Positions 6,339 through 11,163 of a stretch of DNA of 11,163 nt are shown piece by piece. Below the pieces are notes generated by a model. The model was not told the DNA's origin. It searched no databases and saw only the letters and a list, made by a program, of their open reading frames with translations. Made by a program: the position numbers and the translations under genes. Where the stretch lies: NCBI GenBank assembly GCA_023391535.1, contig JAEWAU010000064.1, positions 1-11,163 of the forward strand, in the 5' to 3' direction. Positions within the stretch are counted from its first letter, which is position 1; every line of letters begins with the position of its first letter. Source of the stretch: Bacillota bacterium. GTDB taxonomy: Bacteria; Bacillota; Clostridia; Oscillospirales; Ethanoligenentaceae.

Positions 6339-7264
6339 GGAACGCCACTCCTTTCCGCACGGGCCGCGCCGCTCTGCGTCTTTTCCGCGGCGTTTTCCGG
6401 CGCGGACGGGCCGGCGCGCCCGGCTGTGATAGTATGCGCGCCCTCCCGCCGCAATATGCGAAGGTTGCGCCGCAGCACCTGCGCGCCGCGCCACAGAAAC
6501 GCGCGGCCGGCGTACGCCGTTTCAAAATCGGCGCGGGCCAGTTCCTCCTCCGTAAAATCCGCAATCCGGTTTTCCCGAAACGCCGCGATCTCCGTTTCGC
6601 GCACGCCCCGGTTCATGGGGCAGCACTCCTGGCAAATGTCGCAGCCCCAAAGGGAGCCCGCGCGCCGCAGCAGCTCCTCTTCCTGCGGAGAAAGCGCGCC
6701 CTTTTTCTGCGTCAGCGCCGAAACGCAGCGGGAAACATCCACGCCTTCGGGCGTGAGCGCGCCCGAAGGGCAGCGCGCGGCGCACGCTCCGCAGCGCAGG
6801 CACGCGCCGCCCCGCTCGCCGCCGGGCAGGGGCAGATCGGTGACAAGCTCGCCCAGAAACACGTAGGAGCCGTACTCCGGCGTGATGAGCAGCCCGTTTT
6901 CCCCCACGCAGCCAAGCCCCGCAAGGCGGGCGGCGCGCACCTCCGGAACGGGCGACGAATCGCAAAACGGCTCGAAGCGGCAGGAGGAAAAGCGCCGCGC
7001 AAGCTCCCGCGCGGCGGCGCGCAGCCGCTCCATCGCCACCAAGTGGTAATCGGCGCCCGCCGCGTAGCGCGAAATGCGCGCGCCGCCCTCCCGCGCGCAG
7101 GAATACGGAAACGCCGCCACGAGCACGCTTCGTGCGCCTTCCGGCAGCCGCCGGGCCGCCCGGCAGGGCAGCAAAAAGCTTCGAAGCGCGTCAAAAGGCG
7201 CCGCGCCCCACAAAGGCATCCCGTTTTCCCGCATCGCTTCGCCCACCGCGTCCCGGTCGTCCAC
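6335..7264 (-). CDS. QueG-like double-cluster 4Fe-4S protein (epoxyqueuosine reductase family)
   Basis: A 309-residue cytoplasmic iron-sulfur protein. The N-terminal part matches the DUF1730/cobalamin-binding region of QueG, with ADYHLVAMERL, CDSSPVPE (Asp102 at the place of the QueG catalytic Asp) and GLGCVGENGLLITPEYGSYVFLGE. Two 4Fe-4S sites follow: Cys155, 158, 161 and 165, then Cys180 with Cys208, Cys211 and Cys215 (CDICQECCP). QueG reduces epoxyqueuosine to queuosine in tRNA. This protein is shorter than typical QueG, lacks the C-terminal HEAT repeats, and has CVGENG where classical QueG has WIGKN, so it may be a clostridial paralogue with another substrate. I place the start at a GTG (7264) because AAGGAGG lies 8 bases upstream. 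It overlaps the CBS gene by 4 bases. Confidence 0.78.
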   Translation of the reverse strand: MDDRDAVGEAMRENGMPLWGAAPFDALRSFLLPCRAARRLPEGARSVLVAAFPYSCAREGGARISRYAAGADYHLVAMERLRAAARELARRFSSCRFEPFCDSSPVPEVRAARLAGLGCVGENGLLITPEYGSYVFLGELVTDLPLPGGERGGACLRCGACAARCPSGALTPEGVDVSRCVSALTQKKGALSPQEEELLRRAGSLWGCDICQECCPMNRGVRETEIAAFRENRIADFTEEELARADFETAYAGRAFLWRGAQVLRRNLRILRREGAHTITAGRAGPSAPENAAEKTQSGAARAERSGVP

Positions 7265-7272
7265 GCTGCCCG

Positions 7273-7279
7273 CCTCCTT
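7273..7279 (-). promoter_or_regulatory. Ribosome binding site that selects a GTG start for the QueG-like gene
   Basis: AAGGAGG on the - strand sits 8 bases from GTG at 7264-7262. The frame stays open upstream to an ATG-like codon at 7354, but that would put the promoter region inside the gene and has no comparable site. Confidence 0.7.
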
Positions 7280-7325
7280 CCGCTTTTCCCGCGCAATCGA
7301 AGCGCCTGTGTTTTGCCCATTATTG

Positions 7326-7354
7326 TTTATGGTTTGTTCACAACCCCGTAACAA
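7326..7354 (-). promoter_or_regulatory. Candidate sigma-A promoter of the QueG-like/CBS pair
   Basis: On the - strand TTGTTA (7354-7349) and CATAAA (7331-7326) are 17 bases apart, matching the consensus at 4 of 6 positions each. Transcription would start near 7319, giving a leader of about 55 bases. A short inverted repeat TTGT-TC-ACAA (7334-7343) lies in the spacer. The -35 overlaps the presumed -35 zone of the divergent small RNA promoter. Confidence 0.5.
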
Positions 7355-7373
7355 AAAACGGCGCTTCGCATAC

Positions 7374-7379
7374 TATAAT
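7374..7379 (+). promoter_or_regulatory. -10 box of the small RNA candidate
   Basis: A perfect TATAAT on the + strand. No recognisable -35 lies 16-18 bases upstream (about 7350-7356 reads AACAAAA), so an activator or a relaxed -35 may be involved. The expected start near 7386 coincides with the first base of the 5' hairpin. Confidence 0.6.
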
Positions 7380-7385
7380 AGCATC

Positions 7386-7503
7386 GTACCCGGAAGGACG
7401 GAGGCCGCACTCGTCCGGGGTACATGCTCTACCCTCCTCAAATTACCCCTCAGGCAGATATGGCGAAAGCTCGGGCTCCCCCGCCCGGGCTTTCGCCATT
7501 TTT
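7386..7503 (+). ncRNA. Probable free-standing small regulatory RNA (about 118 nt)
   Basis: A perfect TATAAT box 6 bases upstream and a strong terminator at the end bound a structured, non-coding stretch between two leftward genes. The 5' hairpin pairs GTACCC (7386-7391) with GGGTAC (7418-7423) and GGACG (7396-7400) with CGTCC (7412-7416); an overlapping CCCGGA/TCCGGG pairing is an alternative. A mostly unpaired stretch (about 7424-7459) holds CCCTCCTC (7432-7439) and ACCCCTC (7445-7451), C-rich motifs complementary to Shine-Dalgarno sequences. GGAGG in the hairpin loop (7400-7404) can pair with CCTCC (7433-7437), a possible pseudoknot. I do not recognise a known family. It resembles C-rich Firmicutes sRNAs that block ribosome binding, but that role is inferred. 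Confidence 0.7.
7460..7503 (+). terminator. Strong Rho-independent terminator of the small RNA candidate
   Basis: ATGGCGAAAGCTCGGGC (7460-7476) pairs with GCCCGGGCTTTCGCCAT (7483-7499) over 17 positions with one G-U pair, around loop TCCCCC, followed by five T residues. On the opposite strand no T-run follows, so it serves the + strand. No protein gene lies upstream on this strand. Confidence 0.92.
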
Positions 7504-7566
7504 CCGTGTTCGCGCGGCACAAGCCTGCGGTTTTCCCTCCTACTTTTCTTCGATTGAAGAATAGAG

Positions 7567-7633
7567 AAAACCCGCAGCAAAAGCTCTTTCGATGGGTTTC
7601 GGCGCGGATTTTATCTATATTTTTATCGGAGAA
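7567..7633. repeat. Second copy of a dispersed intergenic element (first copy 1605-1675)
   Basis: The blocks AAAACCC, AAAAGC, TTTCG, CGGATTTTATCT and ATCGGAGAA occur here in the same order and orientation as at 1605-1675. Total length is 67 versus 71 bases, and the first two blocks are spaced identically (12 bases). Both copies lie about 70-100 bases past the stop codon of a leftward gene. Function unknown; an RNA element, mRNA 3' feature or decayed repeat are all possible. Confidence 0.45.
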
Positions 7634-7706
7634 TGGCATCAGACGGCGTTTGGGCGGCATTCACGCCAAAACGCGCGGGGAAACGCTTGCGCGGCGAAAA
7701 TTTTAC

Positions 7707-7729
7707 CCGTTTCTCAGCCGGAAAAACGG
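7707..7729 (-). terminator. Weak candidate terminator of pepV
   Basis: CCGTTT and AAACGG form a 6-bp stem with an 11-base loop beginning one base after the pepV stop codon on the - strand. It is followed by GTAAAATTTT rather than a clean T-run, so termination here is doubtful. Confidence 0.3.
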
Positions 7730-7730
7730 A

Positions 7731-9116
7731 TCAGAGACAGGCCAGCTCGTAGATCGCCTGCAGGCAGACGCCGCAGTGCCGCATGAACTCATCGATCTCC
7801 GCGAATTCATCCGCGCCGTGGATGTTGTACTGTGAGCAGGGGTGGAAGCATGCGCCGAACGCGACGCCGTTTTTGAGCTCGCGCGCATAGGTGCCGCCGC
7901 CCGAGGAATAGGTGTGTGCTTCCTCGCCCGTGGCGTTATGGTAGGCGCTCAGAAGCTTCTGCACCAGCTCGCTTTCCTCCGGCACGAACAGCGGGGCGCT
8001 GTCGGAGGTTTTTTCCGCGCGCACGCCGAATTTTTCCGCGGCGGCGCGGATTTTTTCAAAAATGGCTTCCCCGCTTTTGGTGACGGGATAGCGGATATCC
8101 ACGATGGCCTTGTCGCCCTCGGGCGCGATCTTCACCACGCCGATGTTGAGCGTCAGCGCGCCGGATTCCGCGTCGCTCACGGCGATGCCGAGCCCGGCGC
8201 CGTCCGTACCCACGCCCACGGCTTCGTCGAGGAAGCGGCAGAGTTCGCCGGTTTCATCCCCGAGGCAGGCGCGCAGCAGGCGGATCAGATAGAGCGCGGC
8301 GTTCACGCCCTGCGCGGGCGTGGAGCCGTGCGCCGATTTGCCCCTTGCTGTAACGGAGGCGTTTTCACCCTCGGCTTCCACCGCGAAACGCGGCAGGGCG
8401 CCGTCCTGCGCGCCCTCGAAATTTTCGGCCGCGCGCCTGAGGGCGGCGGCTGAGATGCGGGCTTTGGCCCGCGCGGCTACGGGCACCACGTTTGCCGCCT
8501 CGCCCGCGTCAAGCGAAAACAGGCAGGCGCCGTCGTGCGCATGGGTGAGCGTGAGGTGCAAAATGCCCTTTTCGCGGTTGCACACAGGGTATTCGCCGTC
8601 CGGCGAAAAGGCGAGGTCCGGCATCGGCTGGTGCGCGAAGTAATAGGGCAGATCGTCCATGCCCATTTCCTCCGAGGCGCCGATGATGACGCGGATGCGG
8701 CGTTTGGGCTTTATCCCTGAGTCTTTGAGGGCTTTGAGGCAATAGAGCGCGGCGACGGCGGGGCCTTTATCGTCCGTCACGCCGCGGCCGTACATGCGTC
8801 CGCCCTCCACGGTGCACTCGAACGGGTTCTTCGTCCAGCCCGCGCCGGCCGGAACCACATCGCAGTGCGCAAGAATCCCGAGGATCTCGCCGCCCTCGCC
8901 GTATTCCACATGCCCGGCACGGTTGCCCTCGTTGCAAACGGCGAAGCCCATCTTTTTGCCGAGCTCCATGCAGTAATCCAGCGCTTTGGCCGGGCCTTCG
9001 CCGAACGGCATCCCTTCGCGCGGCTCGCCGCGCACGCTGTCGATGCGCACAAGGCCCGCGAGGTCTTTGAGCAGCTCGTCCCGGTAGCCCTGCATCTGCG
9101 CGCTGATATTTTTCAT
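7731..9116 (-). CDS. pepV: M20-family dipeptidase, PepV/Sapep type
   Basis: A 461-residue cytoplasmic zinc peptidase that would release amino acids from dipeptides or short peptides. Family landmarks are in order: His84-x-Asp86 in ILAHCDVVPAG, Asp115 in YGRGVTDDKGP, the catalytic/ligand pair Glu149-Glu150 in GASEEMGMDDLPYYF, Asp173 in FSPDGEYPVCNREKG, and a C-terminal His433 in NIHGADE. These give a complete di-zinc site. A dimerisation (lid) domain of about 200 residues lies between Asp173 and the C-terminal catalytic part. Length fits PepV (about 460-470). The start at 9116 has AGGAGG 8 bases upstream. It follows rlmH by 101 bases on the same strand and may have its own promoter or be read from upstream. 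Exact substrate preference is unknown. Confidence 0.9.
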   Translation of the reverse strand: MKNISAQMQGYRDELLKDLAGLVRIDSVRGEPREGMPFGEGPAKALDYCMELGKKMGFAVCNEGNRAGHVEYGEGGEILGILAHCDVVPAGAGWTKNPFECTVEGGRMYGRGVTDDKGPAVAALYCLKALKDSGIKPKRRIRVIIGASEEMGMDDLPYYFAHQPMPDLAFSPDGEYPVCNREKGILHLTLTHAHDGACLFSLDAGEAANVVPVAARAKARISAAALRRAAENFEGAQDGALPRFAVEAEGENASVTARGKSAHGSTPAQGVNAALYLIRLLRACLGDETGELCRFLDEAVGVGTDGAGLGIAVSDAESGALTLNIGVVKIAPEGDKAIVDIRYPVTKSGEAIFEKIRAAAEKFGVRAEKTSDSAPLFVPEESELVQKLLSAYHNATGEEAHTYSSGGGTYARELKNGVAFGACFHPCSQYNIHGADEFAEIDEFMRHCGVCLQAIYELACL

Positions 9117-9217
9117 GACAAACGCCTCCTGTGACGCCCGCTCCGCGCGGAAACGCCCCGCGGCGCGGGAATATTCACCGCTTGGACGCAGTTCTTTTTT
9201 CCTGCGGTTTTCTGCGG

Positions 9218-9700
9218 TTATTTATGGTATTTTCCCCCCGAGAGGATGTTCGCGCAGCGGTAGATCTGCTCGAGCAGCATCACGCGCGCCAGCTGATGGG
9301 GAAAGGTCAGCTCCGACATCGAAAGGCGCAGCTGCGCCCGGCTTTTCACGGCGGGGGAAAGCCCGAACGAGCCGCCGATGAAAAACGCCGCCGCGCCGTG
9401 CCCCGAAACCATGGCTCCGGAAATCGCCTCGGCCAGAGCCTCCGACGCCATGCTCCGCCCTTCCACACACAGCGCCACGGGCCACGCCTGCGCGGGCAGA
9501 GCCGCCAGAAGCCGCCCGCCCTCCGCCTCCATCACCGCCGCGATCTGCGCCGGGGAAGGATTTTCGGGGCAGCGCTCCTCGGGGATTTCCGCCACGCGCA
9601 CCCGCATAAGCGGCGAAAGCCGCCGGATATATTCGTCGCAGGCCTCGCGCCAATAGCGCTCCCTGAGCTTGCCCACGCAAAGGATCGATACGTTCAGCAT
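9218..9700 (-). CDS. rlmH: 23S rRNA (pseudouridine1915-N3)-methyltransferase RlmH
   Basis: A 160-residue SPOUT-class methyltransferase that adds a methyl group to N3 of pseudouridine 1915 in helix 69 of 23S rRNA, on assembled 70S ribosomes. The N-terminus (NVSILCVGKLRERYW, DEYIRRLSP) and the knotted SAM-binding C-terminus are typical: FFIGGSFGLSP (106-116), LSMSELTFPHQLARVMLLEQIYRC and a final YHK, which closes the active site in the family. Length is standard. The start at 9700 lacks a strong ribosome binding site, but the gene begins only 7 bases after the walJ stop, so it is probably translated by coupling. The walJ-rlmH neighbourhood is common in Firmicutes. Confidence 0.97.
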   Translation of the reverse strand: MLNVSILCVGKLRERYWREACDEYIRRLSPLMRVRVAEIPEERCPENPSPAQIAAVMEAEGGRLLAALPAQAWPVALCVEGRSMASEALAEAISGAMVSGHGAAAFFIGGSFGLSPAVKSRAQLRLSMSELTFPHQLARVMLLEQIYRCANILSGGKYHK

Positions 9701-9707
9701 GGCGGCG

Positions 9708-10496
9708 TCACAGCCTCAGCAGATGCTCGGGGCCGCTGCGCGGAGCGACCTCGATGTGGTAATCCCCCGCCGGCGCTCCCGAAAGCTTCATGGCCGAAAC
9801 GGCGGTGGCGAGCGCAAGCTCGGGCAGATTGTTGTCGCGGCTTAAGTGTGCCAGCACAAAACGGCGGGTTCCGGCGCGGTAGAGCGCGGGCAACGTGTCC
9901 GCGCACGCCGCGTTTGAAAGATGGCCCGTATTGGAAAGGATGCGCCGCTTAAGCGGATACGGGTAACGGCCGTTTTGCAGCATCCCCACATCGTGGTTCG
10001 ATTCGAGCATCGCCACGTCGCAGCCGCTCAGGCTGCCCAGCACCCCGTTACTCACATACCCAAGGTCGGTGGCCACGGCCACACGCCGCCCGTCCGGCGT
10101 ATCGATGCGGTAGCCCACGCTCTCGCGGCTGTCGTGCGAGGTGGCGAAGGAGGAGACGCGCATCCCGCCGATTTCGGCGCTCGCGCCCGTTGGCAGCAAC
10201 GTGAAGCACCCGGCGTCGAGCGCCAGGCTGCCGCGGATACCCTCGATGGTGCCCGCGTTCGCGTAAACGGGGATATGATATTTGGAGGTCATCGTCTGCA
10301 GGCCGCGGATATGATCGCTGTGCTCGTGCGTGACGAGAACGGCGGCCACGTTGCCGATGGCTGAGCCGATGCTTTCCAGCGCGCGGCAGATGGAACGGGT
10401 GCTTACGCCGGCGTCCACCAGAAGCGCCGTTCCGCCGCAGGATATGTATGTGCAGTTGCCGCTGCTCCCGCTGAACAGCGCACAGAAATCCGTCAT
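9708..10496 (-). CDS. walJ: Metallo-beta-lactamase-fold hydrolase WalJ/YycJ
   Basis: A 262-residue cytoplasmic metal-dependent hydrolase. The N-terminal SGSSGNCTYI and LLVDAGVSTR strands and THEHSDH (56-62) are the WalJ/YycJ signature. Further metal-site motifs are SHDS, ATDLGYVS, LESNHD, a GHLSN segment and LAHLSRDNN. Relatives act as DNA or RNA nucleases; in Bacillus and staphylococci the gene is associated with the WalRK cell-wall regulon and implicated in cell-division coordination and DNA repair. Here no WalRK genes are visible; the gene sits between murA and rlmH. The start at 10496 has only a weak ribosome binding site (GAGA region), so translation may depend on upstream coupling or a leader. 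Confidence 0.93.
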   Translation of the reverse strand: MTDFCALFSGSSGNCTYISCGGTALLVDAGVSTRSICRALESIGSAIGNVAAVLVTHEHSDHIRGLQTMTSKYHIPVYANAGTIEGIRGSLALDAGCFTLLPTGASAEIGGMRVSSFATSHDSRESVGYRIDTPDGRRVAVATDLGYVSNGVLGSLSGCDVAMLESNHDVGMLQNGRYPYPLKRRILSNTGHLSNAACADTLPALYRAGTRRFVLAHLSRDNNLPELALATAVSAMKLSGAPAGDYHIEVAPRSGPEHLLRL

Positions 10497-10575
10497 TCCA
10501 TTCTCTTTTCCCGGTTAAACTCTTTTTCCAATCGGCAAAGCAAAAGCCGTGCGGTTTGCGCGCGGCCCCGACCCT

Positions 10576-11163
10576 TTACCCCGCTGTTGCGAACGCGCTT
10601 TCTTCGGGCTCCGTCACGCGCCGGATATCGGCGCCCAGCGCCCGTAATTTTTCGTCCACGTATTCATAGCCGCGCTCGATGTGCTGGATATCCTCAATTT
10701 CCGTAACGCCTTTGGCCACGAGCCCCGCAATGAGCAGCGCCGCTCCGGCGCGGAGATCGGTCGCCTTCACGGGAGCGCCCGTCAGCCCTCCCACGCCTTC
10801 GATCACGGCGATCTTGCCGTCCACCTGGATGTTCGCGCCCATGCGCTTGAGCTCGTCCACATAGCGGAAGCGGTTATCCCACACGCCCTCGGTGATGATG
10901 CTGGTGCCTTCCGCCAGCGAGAGCAGCACCGCCATCTGCGGCTGCATATCGGTGGGAAAGCCGGGATGCGGCATCGTTTTGATGTTGGCGTGCCCGAGCG
11001 GCCGGATGCGGTTGACCAACACGGCGTCGTCGAATTCCTGGATGGTGACGCCCACCTCCACCAGCTTGGCCGTGATGGATTCCAGATGCTTGGGGATGAC
11101 GTTTTTCACGAGCACCTCGCCGCCCGTGGCCGCGGCCGCCGCCCAGAACGTGCCCGCCGCCCT
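10576..11163 (-). CDS. murA: UDP-N-acetylglucosamine 1-carboxyvinyltransferase MurA, 3' part
   Basis: The C-terminal 195 residues of MurA, which transfers enolpyruvate from phosphoenolpyruvate to UDP-GlcNAc in the first committed step of peptidoglycan synthesis. The frame runs off the right edge; the first visible residues are RAAGTFWAAAAATGGEV, so an apparent start at 11115 is an internal GTG. Key motifs are PHPGFPTDMQPQ (whose Asp corresponds to E. coli Asp305), ITEGVWDNRFRYVDELKRMGA, ATDLRAGAALLIAG and HIERGYEYVDEKLRALGA. The active-site Cys, near residue 115, is outside the window. Clostridia often have two MurA paralogues; which one this is cannot be told. It precedes walJ by 79 bases on the same strand. 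Confidence 0.95.
   Translation of the reverse strand, partial: RAAGTFWAAAAATGGEVLVKNVIPKHLESITAKLVEVGVTIQEFDDAVLVNRIRPLGHANIKTMPHPGFPTDMQPQMAVLLSLAEGTSIITEGVWDNRFRYVDELKRMGANIQVDGKIAVIEGVGGLTGAPVKATDLRAGAALLIAGLVAKGVTEIEDIQHIERGYEYVDEKLRALGADIRRVTEPEESAFATAG

Larger units (their letters stand above)
7504..7730. other. Hairpin-rich intergenic stretch between the small RNA and pepV
   Basis: No protein gene is supported in these 227 bases. A nested hairpin spans 7525-7577: CTGCGGTTTTC pairs with GAAAAC-CCGCAG with a one-base bulge, and TTCTTC-GATT-GAAGAA sits inside; its left side includes another CCCTCCT (7535-7541). A bulged hairpin lies at 7646-7674 and a simple one at 7707-7729. The part 7567-7633 resembles 1605-1675. 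Confidence 0.5.

Noticed and set aside
5889..7351. Long + strand open frames (5889-6866 and 6434-7351) opposite the CBS and QueG-like genes
   Set aside because: They are antisense to well-supported genes, arginine/alanine-rich, and have no family motifs or ribosome binding sites; high GC content makes such frames common.
7389..7402. CCGGAAGGA reminiscent of the SRP RNA apical loop
   Set aside because: The surrounding conserved SRP helix 8 bases (AGGTC...GCAGC context) are missing, and the hairpin pairing is different.
7373..7660. Small - strand open frame of 95 codons
   Set aside because: It runs antisense through the small RNA terminator and hairpins, has no ribosome binding site at its start and no recognised domain.
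7524..9212. 12-base direct repeat CCTGCGGTTTTC at 7524-7535 and 9201-9212
   Set aside because: A few 12-base matches are expected by chance in 11 kb of this composition, and the flanks do not align.
9131..9952. + strand open frame across rlmH and walJ
   Set aside because: Antisense to two conserved housekeeping genes; the translation is low-complexity and matches no family I know.
10501..10575. Possible terminator between murA and walJ (GCAAA...TTTGC near 10538-10560)
   Set aside because: The stem is short and broken and has no T-run; read-through from murA to walJ looks as likely.
1..11163. tRNA, rRNA, CRISPR, IS or phage genes
   Set aside because: No cloverleaf, regular spaced repeats, transposase or integrase motifs were seen on either strand.

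Overview
The window looks like a piece of a GC-rich Firmicutes chromosome of the class Clostridia, probably Oscillospiraceae/Ruminococcaceae-like. The evidence is strong AGGAGG-type ribosome binding sites, a WalJ/YycJ-RlmH pair next to MurA, a PepV-type M20 dipeptidase, a SleB-like cell-wall hydrolase, and a sugar-type lipoprotein next to a LacI regulator. This taxonomic placement is inference. The left edge is a 21-base run of C, which looks like a contig-end artefact.

Layout: nearly every protein gene runs leftward (- strand). From left to right they are: (1) an extracellular solute-binding lipoprotein (69-1481) and its likely LacI-family regulator (1744-2763), with LacI-type operator palindromes upstream of the regulator; (2) a long AT-rich intergenic stretch ending in a strong terminator; (3) a two-gene unit, RlmA-type 23S rRNA methyltransferase followed by a DUF2087-GNAT acetyltransferase (3208-4867); (4) a lone rightward gene for a secreted SleB-like hydrolase (5086-5853); (5) a translationally coupled pair, a QueG-like double-cluster iron-sulfur protein and a two-CBS-domain protein (5928-7264); (6) a 466-base gap that holds a probable free-standing small RNA gene on the + strand (about 7386-7503) with its own -10 box and a very strong terminator; (7) a PepV-like dipeptidase, RlmH, WalJ/YycJ and the 3' part of murA (7731-11163), a housekeeping block for cell wall and ribosome maturation.

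The most interesting non-coding signals are the small RNA candidate, which carries an exposed CCCTCCTC (anti-Shine-Dalgarno-like) stretch and a loop able to pair with it, and a roughly 70-base non-coding element that appears twice (1605-1675 and 7567-7633), each time 3' of a leftward gene. No tRNA, rRNA, CRISPR array, insertion sequence or phage gene was recognised.
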